21,943 nt of DNA. Origin: Sphingomonadales bacterium UBA6174. GTDB lineage: Bacteria; Pseudomonadota; Alphaproteobacteria; Sphingomonadales; Sphingomonadaceae. Location of the stretch: contig DITW01000053.1 of NCBI GenBank assembly GCA_002422945.1, forward strand, positions 80,489-102,431. Direction: 5' to 3'. The notes under the pieces were generated by a model. The model was not told where the DNA came from. It made no database searches and saw only the letters and a list, made by a program, of their open reading frames with translations. Position numbers and translations under genes: made by a program. Position 1 is the stretch's first letter, and each line of letters begins with the position of its first letter. This document shows positions 1 to 6,755 of the stretch, piece by piece.

Positions 1-17
1 ATTCAGGAGATATTTCC

Positions 18-473
18 ATGGCAATGAGCTCTGGCGGCGGTGGCGACGGCGCCCCGATGATGGATATCAACACCACGCCACTCATCGACGTGATGCTGGT
101 GTTGTTGATTATGTTCATCGTGACGCTGCCCCCGGCGACGCATGCGGTGAAGATCGATTTGCCGCAGGATTGCAAGCTGCAGCCGGGTGGATGCCCGCCG
201 CCGCCTGCGATCGATCCGATCAAGAACACGGTATATATTTCGCCGCAGGATGGCATTTACTGGAACAACGAGCCGATGACGCTCAGCCAGTTGCGCGCCA
301 ATCTCGATTCCACCCAGAATCGCGACCTGTATGAAATTCCGCCGCAGCTGGTGATGCAGCCGGACCCCAACGCCCGCTATGCGCGCGTCGATCAGGTCCT
401 GGCGGAAACCAAAAAGGCCAAGGTCGAAAACCTCGGTTTCCTCGGTAATGAAAATTACATGGGTGAAATCTGA
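18..473 (+). CDS. exbD: ExbD/TolR-family biopolymer transport protein
   Basis: This is the proton-channel partner of ExbB that energises TonB-dependent outer-membrane uptake from the inner membrane. The 151-residue protein has a short glycine-rich cytoplasmic N-terminus (residues 1-15), one transmembrane helix (about 22-38) with the family's membrane aspartate in TPLIDVML (Asp24), and a C-terminal periplasmic domain. The ATG at 18 is preceded by AGGAGA at 5-10 with good spacing; a second in-frame ATG at 24 is less well placed. Two periplasmic cysteines (Cys52 and Cys59) flank a short loop just before a proline run and could form a disulfide. The gene sits at the window edge, so ExbB and any other ExbD or TonB gene would lie outside to the left. 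A strong terminator follows, so it is probably the last gene of that operon. TolR is the alternative, but the membrane motif and typical sphingomonad arrangement favour ExbD. Confidence 0.9.
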   Translation: MAMSSGGGGDGAPMMDINTTPLIDVMLVLLIMFIVTLPPATHAVKIDLPQDCKLQPGGCPPPPAIDPIKNTVYISPQDGIYWNNEPMTLSQLRANLDSTQNRDLYEIPPQLVMQPDPNARYARVDQVLAETKKAKVENLGFLGNENYMGEI

Positions 474-506
474 GGCGTAATTCAACGCCTTTTGAAGAAT
501 AGCATC

Positions 507-538
507 AGGGCGGCCTCATTGGGCCGCCCTTTTGTTTT
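507..538 (+). terminator. Rho-independent terminator after exbD
   Basis: A perfect 9-bp GC-rich stem (AGGGCGGCC at 507-515 and GGCCGCCCT at 522-530) with a 6-base loop is followed by TTTGTTTT. It lies 34 bases after the exbD stop codon and should end transcription of that operon. The stretch from 541 to 675 beyond it holds no gene that I can support. Confidence 0.9.
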
Positions 539-675
539 GGGGATAAGGCAGGCTGTCCCTTAGGTTGTAGATGGCTACAGCACGGGCCACGATGGCCCTA
601 TCAAAAAGGGGTCTCAGCGTAATGCTGGAAACCCTGATATGCATCGCTCAAGTCACTGGTATATAAATCAGTGCC

Positions 676-1941
676 TTAGCTCGTCCGGCGATTTTTGCCC
701 GGCTTACGGCCTGAAATCGTGAGCAACTCATAGACATAACCGGCATCGTCCAGATCAAGCTTGAGCTGTTCAAATGACGCAGCATCCCGGATTTCATATT
801 CAATTTCCGTTTGCGTGCTCTTGGCTGAGAGAACGCCAAAAATCCGTTGATGGGAAACCTCAAGGATGTTGGCACCGTTACGGGTGAAAATGCCAGATAC
901 CTCGTGCAGGCTGCCAACCTTATCTTGCAGCATGACGGCGATCCGTCCGATTCTGCCGGTCCGGGCGAGGTTCCTGAGGATCACATTGGCAAGAAAACGG
1001 GGGTCGATATTGCCGCCAGACAAAATGACACCGACATTTCGCCCTGCGAAGTCTGCCCGAACATTGCCATCCTTTGTCGGCAACAACGTTGCCAAACCAG
1101 CGGCGCCTGCGCCTTCGACTACGGTCTTTTCGATATCAAGCAATAAGGAAATCGCTTCCTCAATGATTGATTCCGAGACGATGCGCATTTCATCGACCAT
1201 GCCCATCACATATTGTCGGGTGGTTTCCCCGGGGAATTTGACAGCGATCCCCTCCGCCAGCGTGTCTCCGCCACCTTCGATATGCTTGCCCGTTTTGAGA
1301 CAATACATCGCAGGGTAGCGATTGGACTGAACGCCTACGATACGGATGTCTGGCCGCATGCCTTTGGCCGCGACAGTGACGCCGGAGATCAGGCCGCCAC
1401 CGCCCACCGGAACGATAATGGTATCGATTTCGGGCGCATCTTCGAGCATTTCAATGGCAACGGTGCCTTGTCCTGCCATGATCTGTCGATCATCGAAAGG
1501 ATGAACAAAGGTGAGGCCTTGTTCGATCTCCTGTTCGCGCGCATGCGCAAAAGCATCTTCGAAGCGTTCACCTAACAAGATGACATTGGCACCATGCGCC
1601 TGTGTCTGCTGAACCTTCACCAGTGGCGTTGATACCGGCATTACAATAGTGACTGGAACACCCAATCTTGCGCCGTGATAGGCAAGCCCTTGGGCGTGAT
1701 TGCCAGCCGATGCCGCGATGACGCCAATCTGACGGGCCTCAGGGCTGAGTTGCAGCAATTTGTTGAGGGCACCGCGCTCCTTATAGGCGGCCGTAAATTG
1801 AAGATTCTCGAACTTCAGCCAGACGTTTGCGCCGACAAGTTGGGACAGGGTCTTGCTGAGCATGGTCGGCGTCCGAATGACAGCGCCATGAATCCGCTGA
1901 TGGGCGTCGCGAACATCCTGAAGGGTCAGTTGGTTTTCCAT
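676..1941 (-). CDS. ilvA: Threonine ammonia-lyase (threonine dehydratase), short ACT-domain type
   Basis: This is a PLP enzyme that deaminates L-threonine to 2-oxobutanoate, the entry step of isoleucine synthesis, in the cytoplasm. The fold-type II PLP domain covers roughly residues 10-325. It contains the lysine motif AAYKERGA (Lys54), SAGNHAQG (78-85), the phosphate-binding glycine loop PVGGGG (178-183) and SGGN near 308-311. A single ACT domain (about 332-411) follows, starting RIAVMLQDKVGSLHEVSG. At 421 residues it matches the short one-ACT class and not the roughly 510-residue E. coli IlvA with two regulatory modules. The ATG at 1939-1941 has AGGG about 8 bases upstream. It is transcribed divergently from the reductase at 1998, with only 56 bases between the start codons. 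Whether isoleucine inhibits it cannot be read from the sequence. A serine/threonine dehydratase with a catabolic role is the main alternative. Confidence 0.9.
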   Translation of the reverse strand: MENQLTLQDVRDAHQRIHGAVIRTPTMLSKTLSQLVGANVWLKFENLQFTAAYKERGALNKLLQLSPEARQIGVIAASAGNHAQGLAYHGARLGVPVTIVMPVSTPLVKVQQTQAHGANVILLGERFEDAFAHAREQEIEQGLTFVHPFDDRQIMAGQGTVAIEMLEDAPEIDTIIVPVGGGGLISGVTVAAKGMRPDIRIVGVQSNRYPAMYCLKTGKHIEGGGDTLAEGIAVKFPGETTRQYVMGMVDEMRIVSESIIEEAISLLLDIEKTVVEGAGAAGLATLLPTKDGNVRADFAGRNVGVILSGGNIDPRFLANVILRNLARTGRIGRIAVMLQDKVGSLHEVSGIFTRNGANILEVSHQRIFGVLSAKSTQTEIEYEIRDAASFEQLKLDLDDAGYVYELLTISGRKPGKNRRTS

Positions 1942-1997
1942 GGATTTGCCCTATCGCATCTGGCGGCAAAGCGAAACTATGCTTATGCTCTCAGAAT

Positions 1998-2864
1998 ATG
2001 GCAAAGATTGCATTTATTGGCTTGGGCGTCATGGGCTCCCCGATTGCGCGACACCTTCTTAATGCGGGGCATGATGTGACGGTTTATAATCGTACCCATG
2101 CCAAGGCAGAGTTGTGGGTGTCTGAACATGGCGGACGTTCGGCAGAAACGCCTGCGGCGGCGGCTGAGGGTGCGGACGCAGTGGTCACTTGTGTCGGCGC
2201 GGATGTAGACCTTGAGGCGGTGACATTGCGCGGCGAGGGTTGTTTCAAGACAATGCGCAAAGGGGCGCTGTTCATTGATCATACGACAGTCTCGGCCAAG
2301 ATTGCCCGTCAGCTTGCCATTGAGGGGCGGGATCGGGGTTTCCTGGTGGTGGATGCCCCGGTGACCGGGGGGCAGTCCGGCGCCGAGCAGGGGACGCTCA
2401 CCATCATGTGTGGGGGGCGCGAAAAGGCAGTGGCAGAGGCGACGCCCTTGATGCAGGCTTATGCACATAAAATTGTCCATGTCGGGCCAAGTGGGGCGGG
2501 ACAAACTACTAAGATGGTCAATCAGATCGCCTTCGTCGGTATCATCCAGAGTTTGGCCGAGGCGTTGCGGTTTGCCCAAGCTGCAGATCTCGACATTGAT
2601 CAGGTCTATGAAGCGATCTCATCTGGTGCGGCGCAAAGCTGGCAGATGACGCATTATTGGCATTCGATGGCGGAGGATCGTTTTAATTTCGGTCTCGCCG
2701 TGGACTGGATGCGCAAGGATCTTGGACTGGCGATCGAAGAGGCTCGGGACAATGGGGCGACATTGCCGATGGCGGCGATGATCGATCAGTTCTTTGCTGA
2801 TGTGCAGCATTTGGGTGGCGGTCGTCAGGATACTTCGGCGCTGGTACGCCGGTTGCCTAAGTGA
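1998..2864 (+). CDS. NAD(P)-dependent oxidoreductase, 3-hydroxyisobutyrate dehydrogenase / glyoxylate reductase family
   Basis: This is a soluble beta-hydroxyacid dehydrogenase of 288 residues, the family's usual length. The N-terminal Rossmann domain opens with the dinucleotide motif GLGVMG (8-13). After beta-2 it has NRT (31-33), a basic/polar pattern that in this family favours NADPH. The substrate-binding signature DAPVTGGQSGAEQGTL (119-133 region) and the catalytic lysine in GQTTKMVNQ (Lys172, with Asn175) are both present, so the enzyme should be active. Candidate substrates are glyoxylate, succinic or tartronate semialdehyde, or 3-hydroxyisobutyrate; the sequence does not decide between them. 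The ATG at 1998 lacks an obvious Shine-Dalgarno sequence. The stop codon overlaps the GTG start of the next gene (GTGA), so the two are probably translationally coupled. Confidence 0.85.
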   Translation: MAKIAFIGLGVMGSPIARHLLNAGHDVTVYNRTHAKAELWVSEHGGRSAETPAAAAEGADAVVTCVGADVDLEAVTLRGEGCFKTMRKGALFIDHTTVSAKIARQLAIEGRDRGFLVVDAPVTGGQSGAEQGTLTIMCGGREKAVAEATPLMQAYAHKIVHVGPSGAGQTTKMVNQIAFVGIIQSLAEALRFAQAADLDIDQVYEAISSGAAQSWQMTHYWHSMAEDRFNFGLAVDWMRKDLGLAIEEARDNGATLPMAAMIDQFFADVQHLGGGRQDTSALVRRLPK

Positions 2865-4369
2865 GGCGCGGTTGGCGGGGTGTGACGTTGGCCATATTGG
2901 CTGCCGGGTTTCAAGCCTTTCCCGCCCATGCCGACGGATTGATCGATAATGTAAATGGGTACACCGTCGATTTAGCCAATAAAGTGCGTCGTTTCAATGC
3001 GTTGGTCATTCGTCTAGATGGTCATGTGAGTCAGTTGCTGCTTGCCAAGGATAAGCGTCCAAAGGGTCTCGACTGGCGGTATGATGCTCAAGGAAAAACG
3101 ATGTTGCCCGGTATTGTCGATGGGGCTGGTGCATTGATATCTTATGGCCTGCAATTGACGGGTCTTGATCTGAGCGCTGCCCATCATGTGGCCGAGGTGG
3201 AGGCGATTGTTCGGGGATATGCGCAGACGCATCTCGAGAAAAAATGGGTGATCGGGCGTGGGTTGAATCCTGTGCCGGATGCCGAGCGTGCTGCGATAAC
3301 GGTTACGGCACTTGATGAGCTTGTCGCGGATCGTCCTGCAATATTGCTGAGTGCGGATGGTGATTCTGCCTGGGCGAATAGTGCGGCGTTGAAAGCGGCG
3401 GCCCTACCGGCGCTACCCGCCAATCAAGACGGCATCATTTCTGGACCTGCACTGGCGGTTATGATGCGTGTCCTGCCAGAACCGCTGCCGGTCGAGCGCG
3501 ATCAGGCGTTGGTCGAGGCGCAATATCGCCTCTTGGCCAAAGGCATCACTGCGTTCACTGATCTTGGTACGAGTGAGCGAGATTGGAACAGCTTTCGCCG
3601 TGTGGCTGATGTCGGGCGACTAAAGCTGCGCGTGACAAGCTATGCGGATAATATCGATGGGTTGATTTCTATTGCGGGCGGACGTCCGATGGCATGGGTA
3701 CAGGATGCACGTTTGCGTATGATCGGGTTGAGGCTGCAACTTGATGGTAGTCTCCAATCAGGAACGGCGTGGCGTACATCGTCTTCAAACACAGCCCTCT
3801 TAGCTGTCGGACAACGTCGGATCGAGGACACGCGCTTACGTAATTTATCTTCACGGGCGGCGATGGACGGTTTCCAGTTGGCGATGATTGCCCATGGCGA
3901 TGCGGCTGTTGAGGAGGCGCTCAACGTGATTGACGAGATGGTGCCGACCTACACGGGCGAACGGCGCTGGCGTATGCATGGAATCTCGCAGATCAGCGCT
4001 TCGGATCAAGCGCGCTTGGGCCGCAATGGGATTATCGTCACGGGCGTACCGAATGAGGCCGATGTGCATGCACTATCGGTCTGGGGCAGTGGCATGAATG
4101 TCGCGGCGTCTGAGCCGATTGCGACGATGTTAGCGCTGGGGCGGTCGACCAATTCTCAGCATATGGATGAGGCGGGGCTCCTCGCATTCTTTACGAGCGG
4201 TCCCGCTTATGCGGCCTTTGCAGATAAGGATTTCGGTCGATTGCTGCCTGGATATCTTGCCGATTTCATTTTGCTGAATGGCGATCCACTTGTCCCAACC
4301 GCCGCCAGTCGTCCGATTCAGGTGATGGAAAACTGGATTGGTGGGAAGCGTGAATGGTCTCGTAAATAA
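2861..4369 (+). CDS. Exported YtcJ-like amidohydrolase homologue lacking metal ligands (probable pseudoenzyme)
   Basis: This 502-residue protein begins with a Sec-type signal peptide (residues 1 to about 24, ending AHA), so it should be periplasmic or secreted. The rest aligns by eye along its length with the YtcJ/amidohydrolase-3 family. Retained landmarks are MLPGIVDG (81-88), AWANSAAL (170-177), a DGSLQSGTAW block (295-304) and the C-terminal GRLLPGYLADFILLNGDPL (459-477). The catalytic positions are altered. The usual His-x-His after PGxxD reads GAGA (88-91). The DGH before the WxNS motif is DGD (His to Asp168). The lysine before DGS is Arg291. The HAxGD motif reads IAHGD (343-347). RIEHAQ reads RMHGIS (371-376). 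The late GSD-P aspartate motif reads AASEP (415-419). The reading frame is intact, which argues for a conserved non-catalytic or altered function. Its GTG start overlaps the reductase stop codon. Confidence 0.75.
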   Translation: MRRGWRGVTLAILAAGFQAFPAHADGLIDNVNGYTVDLANKVRRFNALVIRLDGHVSQLLLAKDKRPKGLDWRYDAQGKTMLPGIVDGAGALISYGLQLTGLDLSAAHHVAEVEAIVRGYAQTHLEKKWVIGRGLNPVPDAERAAITVTALDELVADRPAILLSADGDSAWANSAALKAAALPALPANQDGIISGPALAVMMRVLPEPLPVERDQALVEAQYRLLAKGITAFTDLGTSERDWNSFRRVADVGRLKLRVTSYADNIDGLISIAGGRPMAWVQDARLRMIGLRLQLDGSLQSGTAWRTSSSNTALLAVGQRRIEDTRLRNLSSRAAMDGFQLAMIAHGDAAVEEALNVIDEMVPTYTGERRWRMHGISQISASDQARLGRNGIIVTGVPNEADVHALSVWGSGMNVAASEPIATMLALGRSTNSQHMDEAGLLAFFTSGPAYAAFADKDFGRLLPGYLADFILLNGDPLVPTAASRPIQVMENWIGGKREWSRK

Positions 4370-4376
4370 GGTGGTT

Positions 4377-5495
4377 TTAATGCTGTGTTGCGAGTGTCGC
4401 CAGACAGTCCCGTGCAAGTTGCTTGCAGCGTGCAGGTGACCAACCGCGAATGGGATCAGGGCAGGGCGCATGATCCTTGAAGGGCATTTCCAGCGTCATG
4501 CCGATACAGCCCATATGCGCGAATCGGTTCGCCAACTGGTTGGTCGACATGGTCAGATTGGCCCTGCCCGGTGCAGATTTTGGATAGCCGAGCCGGGTCT
4601 GGAATTCGGGGGTGCGATCCGCCAAGGCTACACGAAAGGCATAGAATCGCTCGCCCTGCGTGTCGGTCCAGTTCGGAATGCCCTCGAACCCGGCGATGAA
4701 ATTGGCGGGGATTGCTTCGTCGCCATGTACGTCCATGGCCCAATGAATACCTGTTTTATCCATCGCGTTGCGGACGCATAGGACCTCCGGCGAACGTTCC
4801 GGTGTAGGGTTCGCCCATTCGCGGTTCAGGTTCACGCCAACCGCATTGGTGCGCAGATGGCCGCGACGGGCACCATCCGGGTTCATGTTCGGAATGATGT
4901 GGAAGGTGCATTGATCGCGCAAATTTAGGGCGACTGGGTCTCTGCCATCCGTGAGCATTCCCAACGCGCCTTCCATCCAATATTCGGCCATTGTTTCACC
5001 GGGATGCTGGCGGGCATAGAGCCAGACCTGTGTTGGCCCCGTACCCATGATGAGGCAATCAATCGGCTGGCCATCAAGGCTTTGGCCAAGTTCGACCAAT
5101 TGCACGCCCGGTTTGATGGCGGTGCGCTGGATAAGGTTGTGATGTCGCTCCATCGAATAAGGCGCGAAATAGGCGAACCAGACGCTGTCTGTGGCCGGGG
5201 TGTGGGTGATGGTCAGCACGCCATTGGCATAATTTGTGTCTGCGCAGCGCCAATCTTCGCGGTCGTCGCTGTAACGGGCACGATAATCCGGCCAGCCTTC
5301 AGGATAGGCCGATTGCCCGCAATTCATGATCTTGAGCGTGATGGATTGCCCCCGCATCCCGGTGACGCGGAAATGGAACCATTGGAAAAAATCGGAATGC
5401 GCATCCTTGCGAATGGCGAGTTCTGCGGTCTGGCCTTTAATGGTAATTATGTCGATATTGCCGCTGTCGAACGCGGCGTTGATCTGCATCGTCAT
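4377..5495 (-). CDS. M14-family zinc carboxypeptidase (cytosolic carboxypeptidase-like)
   Basis: This 372-residue protein resembles the bacterial members of the cytosolic carboxypeptidase branch of M14 metallopeptidases. An N-terminal beta-rich domain (about 1-125) has the composition typical of that branch. The peptidase domain then shows the zinc-binding pair in RQHPGET (His164, Glu167), NMNPDG (203-208), NLNREW (222-227, with the substrate-carboxylate arginine), the third zinc ligand in DVHGDE (His257) and the catalytic glutamate in TLEMPF (Glu336). All expected active-site residues are present. There is no signal peptide, so it should act in the cytoplasm. Family members remove C-terminal residues from peptides or proteins; eukaryotic relatives trim polyglutamate from tubulin, but the bacterial substrate is unknown. 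The ATG lies 4 bases after the lipoprotein gene's stop codon, so the two genes are almost certainly cotranscribed. Its 3' end converges on the amidohydrolase homologue with a 7-base gap. Confidence 0.87.
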   Translation of the reverse strand: MTMQINAAFDSGNIDIITIKGQTAELAIRKDAHSDFFQWFHFRVTGMRGQSITLKIMNCGQSAYPEGWPDYRARYSDDREDWRCADTNYANGVLTITHTPATDSVWFAYFAPYSMERHHNLIQRTAIKPGVQLVELGQSLDGQPIDCLIMGTGPTQVWLYARQHPGETMAEYWMEGALGMLTDGRDPVALNLRDQCTFHIIPNMNPDGARRGHLRTNAVGVNLNREWANPTPERSPEVLCVRNAMDKTGIHWAMDVHGDEAIPANFIAGFEGIPNWTDTQGERFYAFRVALADRTPEFQTRLGYPKSAPGRANLTMSTNQLANRFAHMGCIGMTLEMPFKDHAPCPDPIRGWSPARCKQLARDCLATLATQH

Positions 5496-5499
5496 ATGA

Positions 5500-6108
5500 T
5501 TATTTCACCATGATCGTTTTGCCAGATTCACCCGGGAAATCGGCAAATATTGCCCGCGTCATCCGTGCGATTGCGGTGCGTGGATCTGCGGCGGCTGTTG
5601 TCATTAAGGCCTCGGTCGTGGCGCGTCCTTCCCACAATATGGCATTGTCCTGCGCGCGGCGAATGCGCAGGTTGAGTGCATATGTCACCAGTTCGCGCGC
5701 TTTGGGCGTGCCGATGGGGAAACTGGTGCTGACGCCAACGCCAAAGCCACCACCACCGGTACCTCCACCGACGCCGATGGTGACAGGCGGGCGCGGCGCG
5801 CCAGCAGCCCGTAGATGGCGGGTGACAGAGAACAGCAGCAATTGTTCTGTACTTGCCGCATCCGTAGAACGAAAGCCGGCCGCCCCGATTTCCTGTCCGA
5901 TCACCGCTGCGTATTGTTTGTTTTCCAGACTGTCGTTGATGGCGGGATCGGCGGGCGTGATCCGGATGGCGCCGCGCGGGATGGGTTGATTGAGATGGAA
6001 GCGTGTGACTTCAACCTGTGTAGCCGTTGTAGCGCATCCAGAGACCATGGAGCCAGCGAGTATAAGAGCTGCCATTGGCAATAATATCGATCCCCGAAAA
6101 AGCAGCAT
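5500..6108 (-). CDS. DUF4136-type lipoprotein
   Basis: This is a 202-residue predicted lipoprotein. It has a hydrophobic signal segment (about residues 5-22) and a lipobox VSGC with the acylated cysteine at position 25. The mature part resembles the DUF4136 family, with a conserved FHL segment near 37-39, an internal glycine-rich stretch (about 112-125, many Gly with Val and Phe) and an ILWEGRA segment (157-163) typical of this group. The function is unknown. The mature sequence offers no catalytic motif. The ATG at 6106-6108 is well supported by AGGAG seven bases upstream. It is the first gene of a two-gene unit with the M14 carboxypeptidase, although the lipoprotein is envelope-bound and the peptidase has no export signal. 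Confidence 0.75.
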   Translation of the reverse strand: MLLFRGSILLPMAALILAGSMVSGCATTATQVEVTRFHLNQPIPRGAIRITPADPAINDSLENKQYAAVIGQEIGAAGFRSTDAASTEQLLLFSVTRHLRAAGAPRPPVTIGVGGGTGGGGFGVGVSTSFPIGTPKARELVTYALNLRIRRAQDNAILWEGRATTEALMTTAAADPRTAIARMTRAIFADFPGESGKTIMVK

Positions 6109-6231
6109 GCGCCAAACTCCTCTAAACTTTGGTCCTGTACAGCATAGTCCGCGGTTAAGATGATGAGAATAGGATTCAGAAACCCCGGATTGGCTGAATT
6201 TTGCGATTTCCAGTCGCGGAATTATGCCCTA

Positions 6232-6254
6232 AAGCCCAGTCTTCATCAGGGCTT
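6232..6254. promoter_or_regulatory. Inverted repeat in the purE leader
   Basis: AAGCCC (6232-6237) and GGGCTT (6249-6254) form a 6-bp inverted repeat with an 11-base loop. It ends 12 bases before the chosen purE start codon. In the mRNA a hairpin here would sit next to the ribosome binding region. No T-run follows, so it is not an intrinsic terminator. Its role is unproven; it may be a chance repeat, and if purE starts at 6201 the repeat lies inside the gene. Confidence 0.3.
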
Positions 6255-6266
6255 GGGAATGCGGGA

Positions 6267-6755
6267 ATGCCGGAAAGCACGCCAGTTATTGGTATTATCA
6301 TGGGTAGCCAGTCAGACTGGGACACAATGCGCCACGCGGCAGACACGCTGGCCGCACTCGGCATCGCTTATGAATGTCGGATCGTTTCCGCGCACCGGAC
6401 GCCAGATCGACTCGTCAATTATGCCAAATCAGCGGTGTCTCGTGGCTTGCGTGCGATCATTGCCGGGGCAGGCGGCGCTGCGCATTTGCCGGGCATGGCC
6501 GCATCAATGACCCGATTGCCGGTATTTGGTGTGCCGGTCGAGAGCAAAGCGCTGTCAGGGATGGATAGCCTGTTGTCTATCGTGCAAATGCCTGCTGGCA
6601 TCCCGGTGGGGACGCTGGCCATTGGTAAGGCGGGCGCGACCAATGCTGCCCTCATTTCCGCGGCGATGCTGGCGACCACTGATCCCGCATTGGCAGAGCG
6701 ACTCGATGCATGGCGTGAGCGGCAGAGCGCAAATGTTGCCGAGATTCCTGAATGA
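6267..6755 (+). CDS. purE: N5-carboxyaminoimidazole ribonucleotide mutase
   Basis: PurE converts N5-CAIR to CAIR in de novo purine synthesis in the cytoplasm, working directly after PurK. From the chosen ATG the protein has 162 residues, the normal class I PurE length. It shows the ribonucleotide-binding loop IIMGSQSDW (10-18), the catalytic histidine in SAHRTP (His43), the glycine-rich AGAGGAAHLPGM segment and the VESKALSGMDSLLSIVQMPAGIPV-type loop. The frame is open upstream to an ATG at 6201, but that start would add 22 residues outside the family and has no better ribosome binding site. Just upstream of 6267 are GGGA-type sequences (6255-6258 and 6263-6266) that are weak. The stop codon overlaps the purK start as ATGA, indicating translational coupling with purK. 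Confidence 0.93.
   Translation: MPESTPVIGIIMGSQSDWDTMRHAADTLAALGIAYECRIVSAHRTPDRLVNYAKSAVSRGLRAIIAGAGGAAHLPGMAASMTRLPVFGVPVESKALSGMDSLLSIVQMPAGIPVGTLAIGKAGATNAALISAAMLATTDPALAERLDAWRERQSANVAEIPE

Noticed and set aside
584..598. Perfect inverted repeat GGGCCA-CGA-TGGCCC between the exbD terminator and ilvA, considered as a terminator.
   Set aside because: No T-run follows the stem on either strand in the correct position; on the minus strand the T-run comes before the stem. It is probably incidental.
654..673. CACTG/CAGTG short inverted repeat just beyond the ilvA stop codon, considered as a hairpin or operator.
   Set aside because: The stem is only five pairs with an AT-rich loop, and no terminator tail or promoter overlap supports a role.
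1983..2579. A 198-codon minus-strand open frame opposite the reductase.
   Set aside because: It has no family resemblance and a Cys/His/Arg-rich shadow composition, and the plus-strand gene has complete motifs.
2861..4369. The possibility that the amidohydrolase homologue is a frameshifted or decaying pseudogene.
   Set aside because: The frame is uninterrupted from signal peptide to the conserved C-terminal block, with coupled translation start; substitutions are point changes at functional sites, not truncation.
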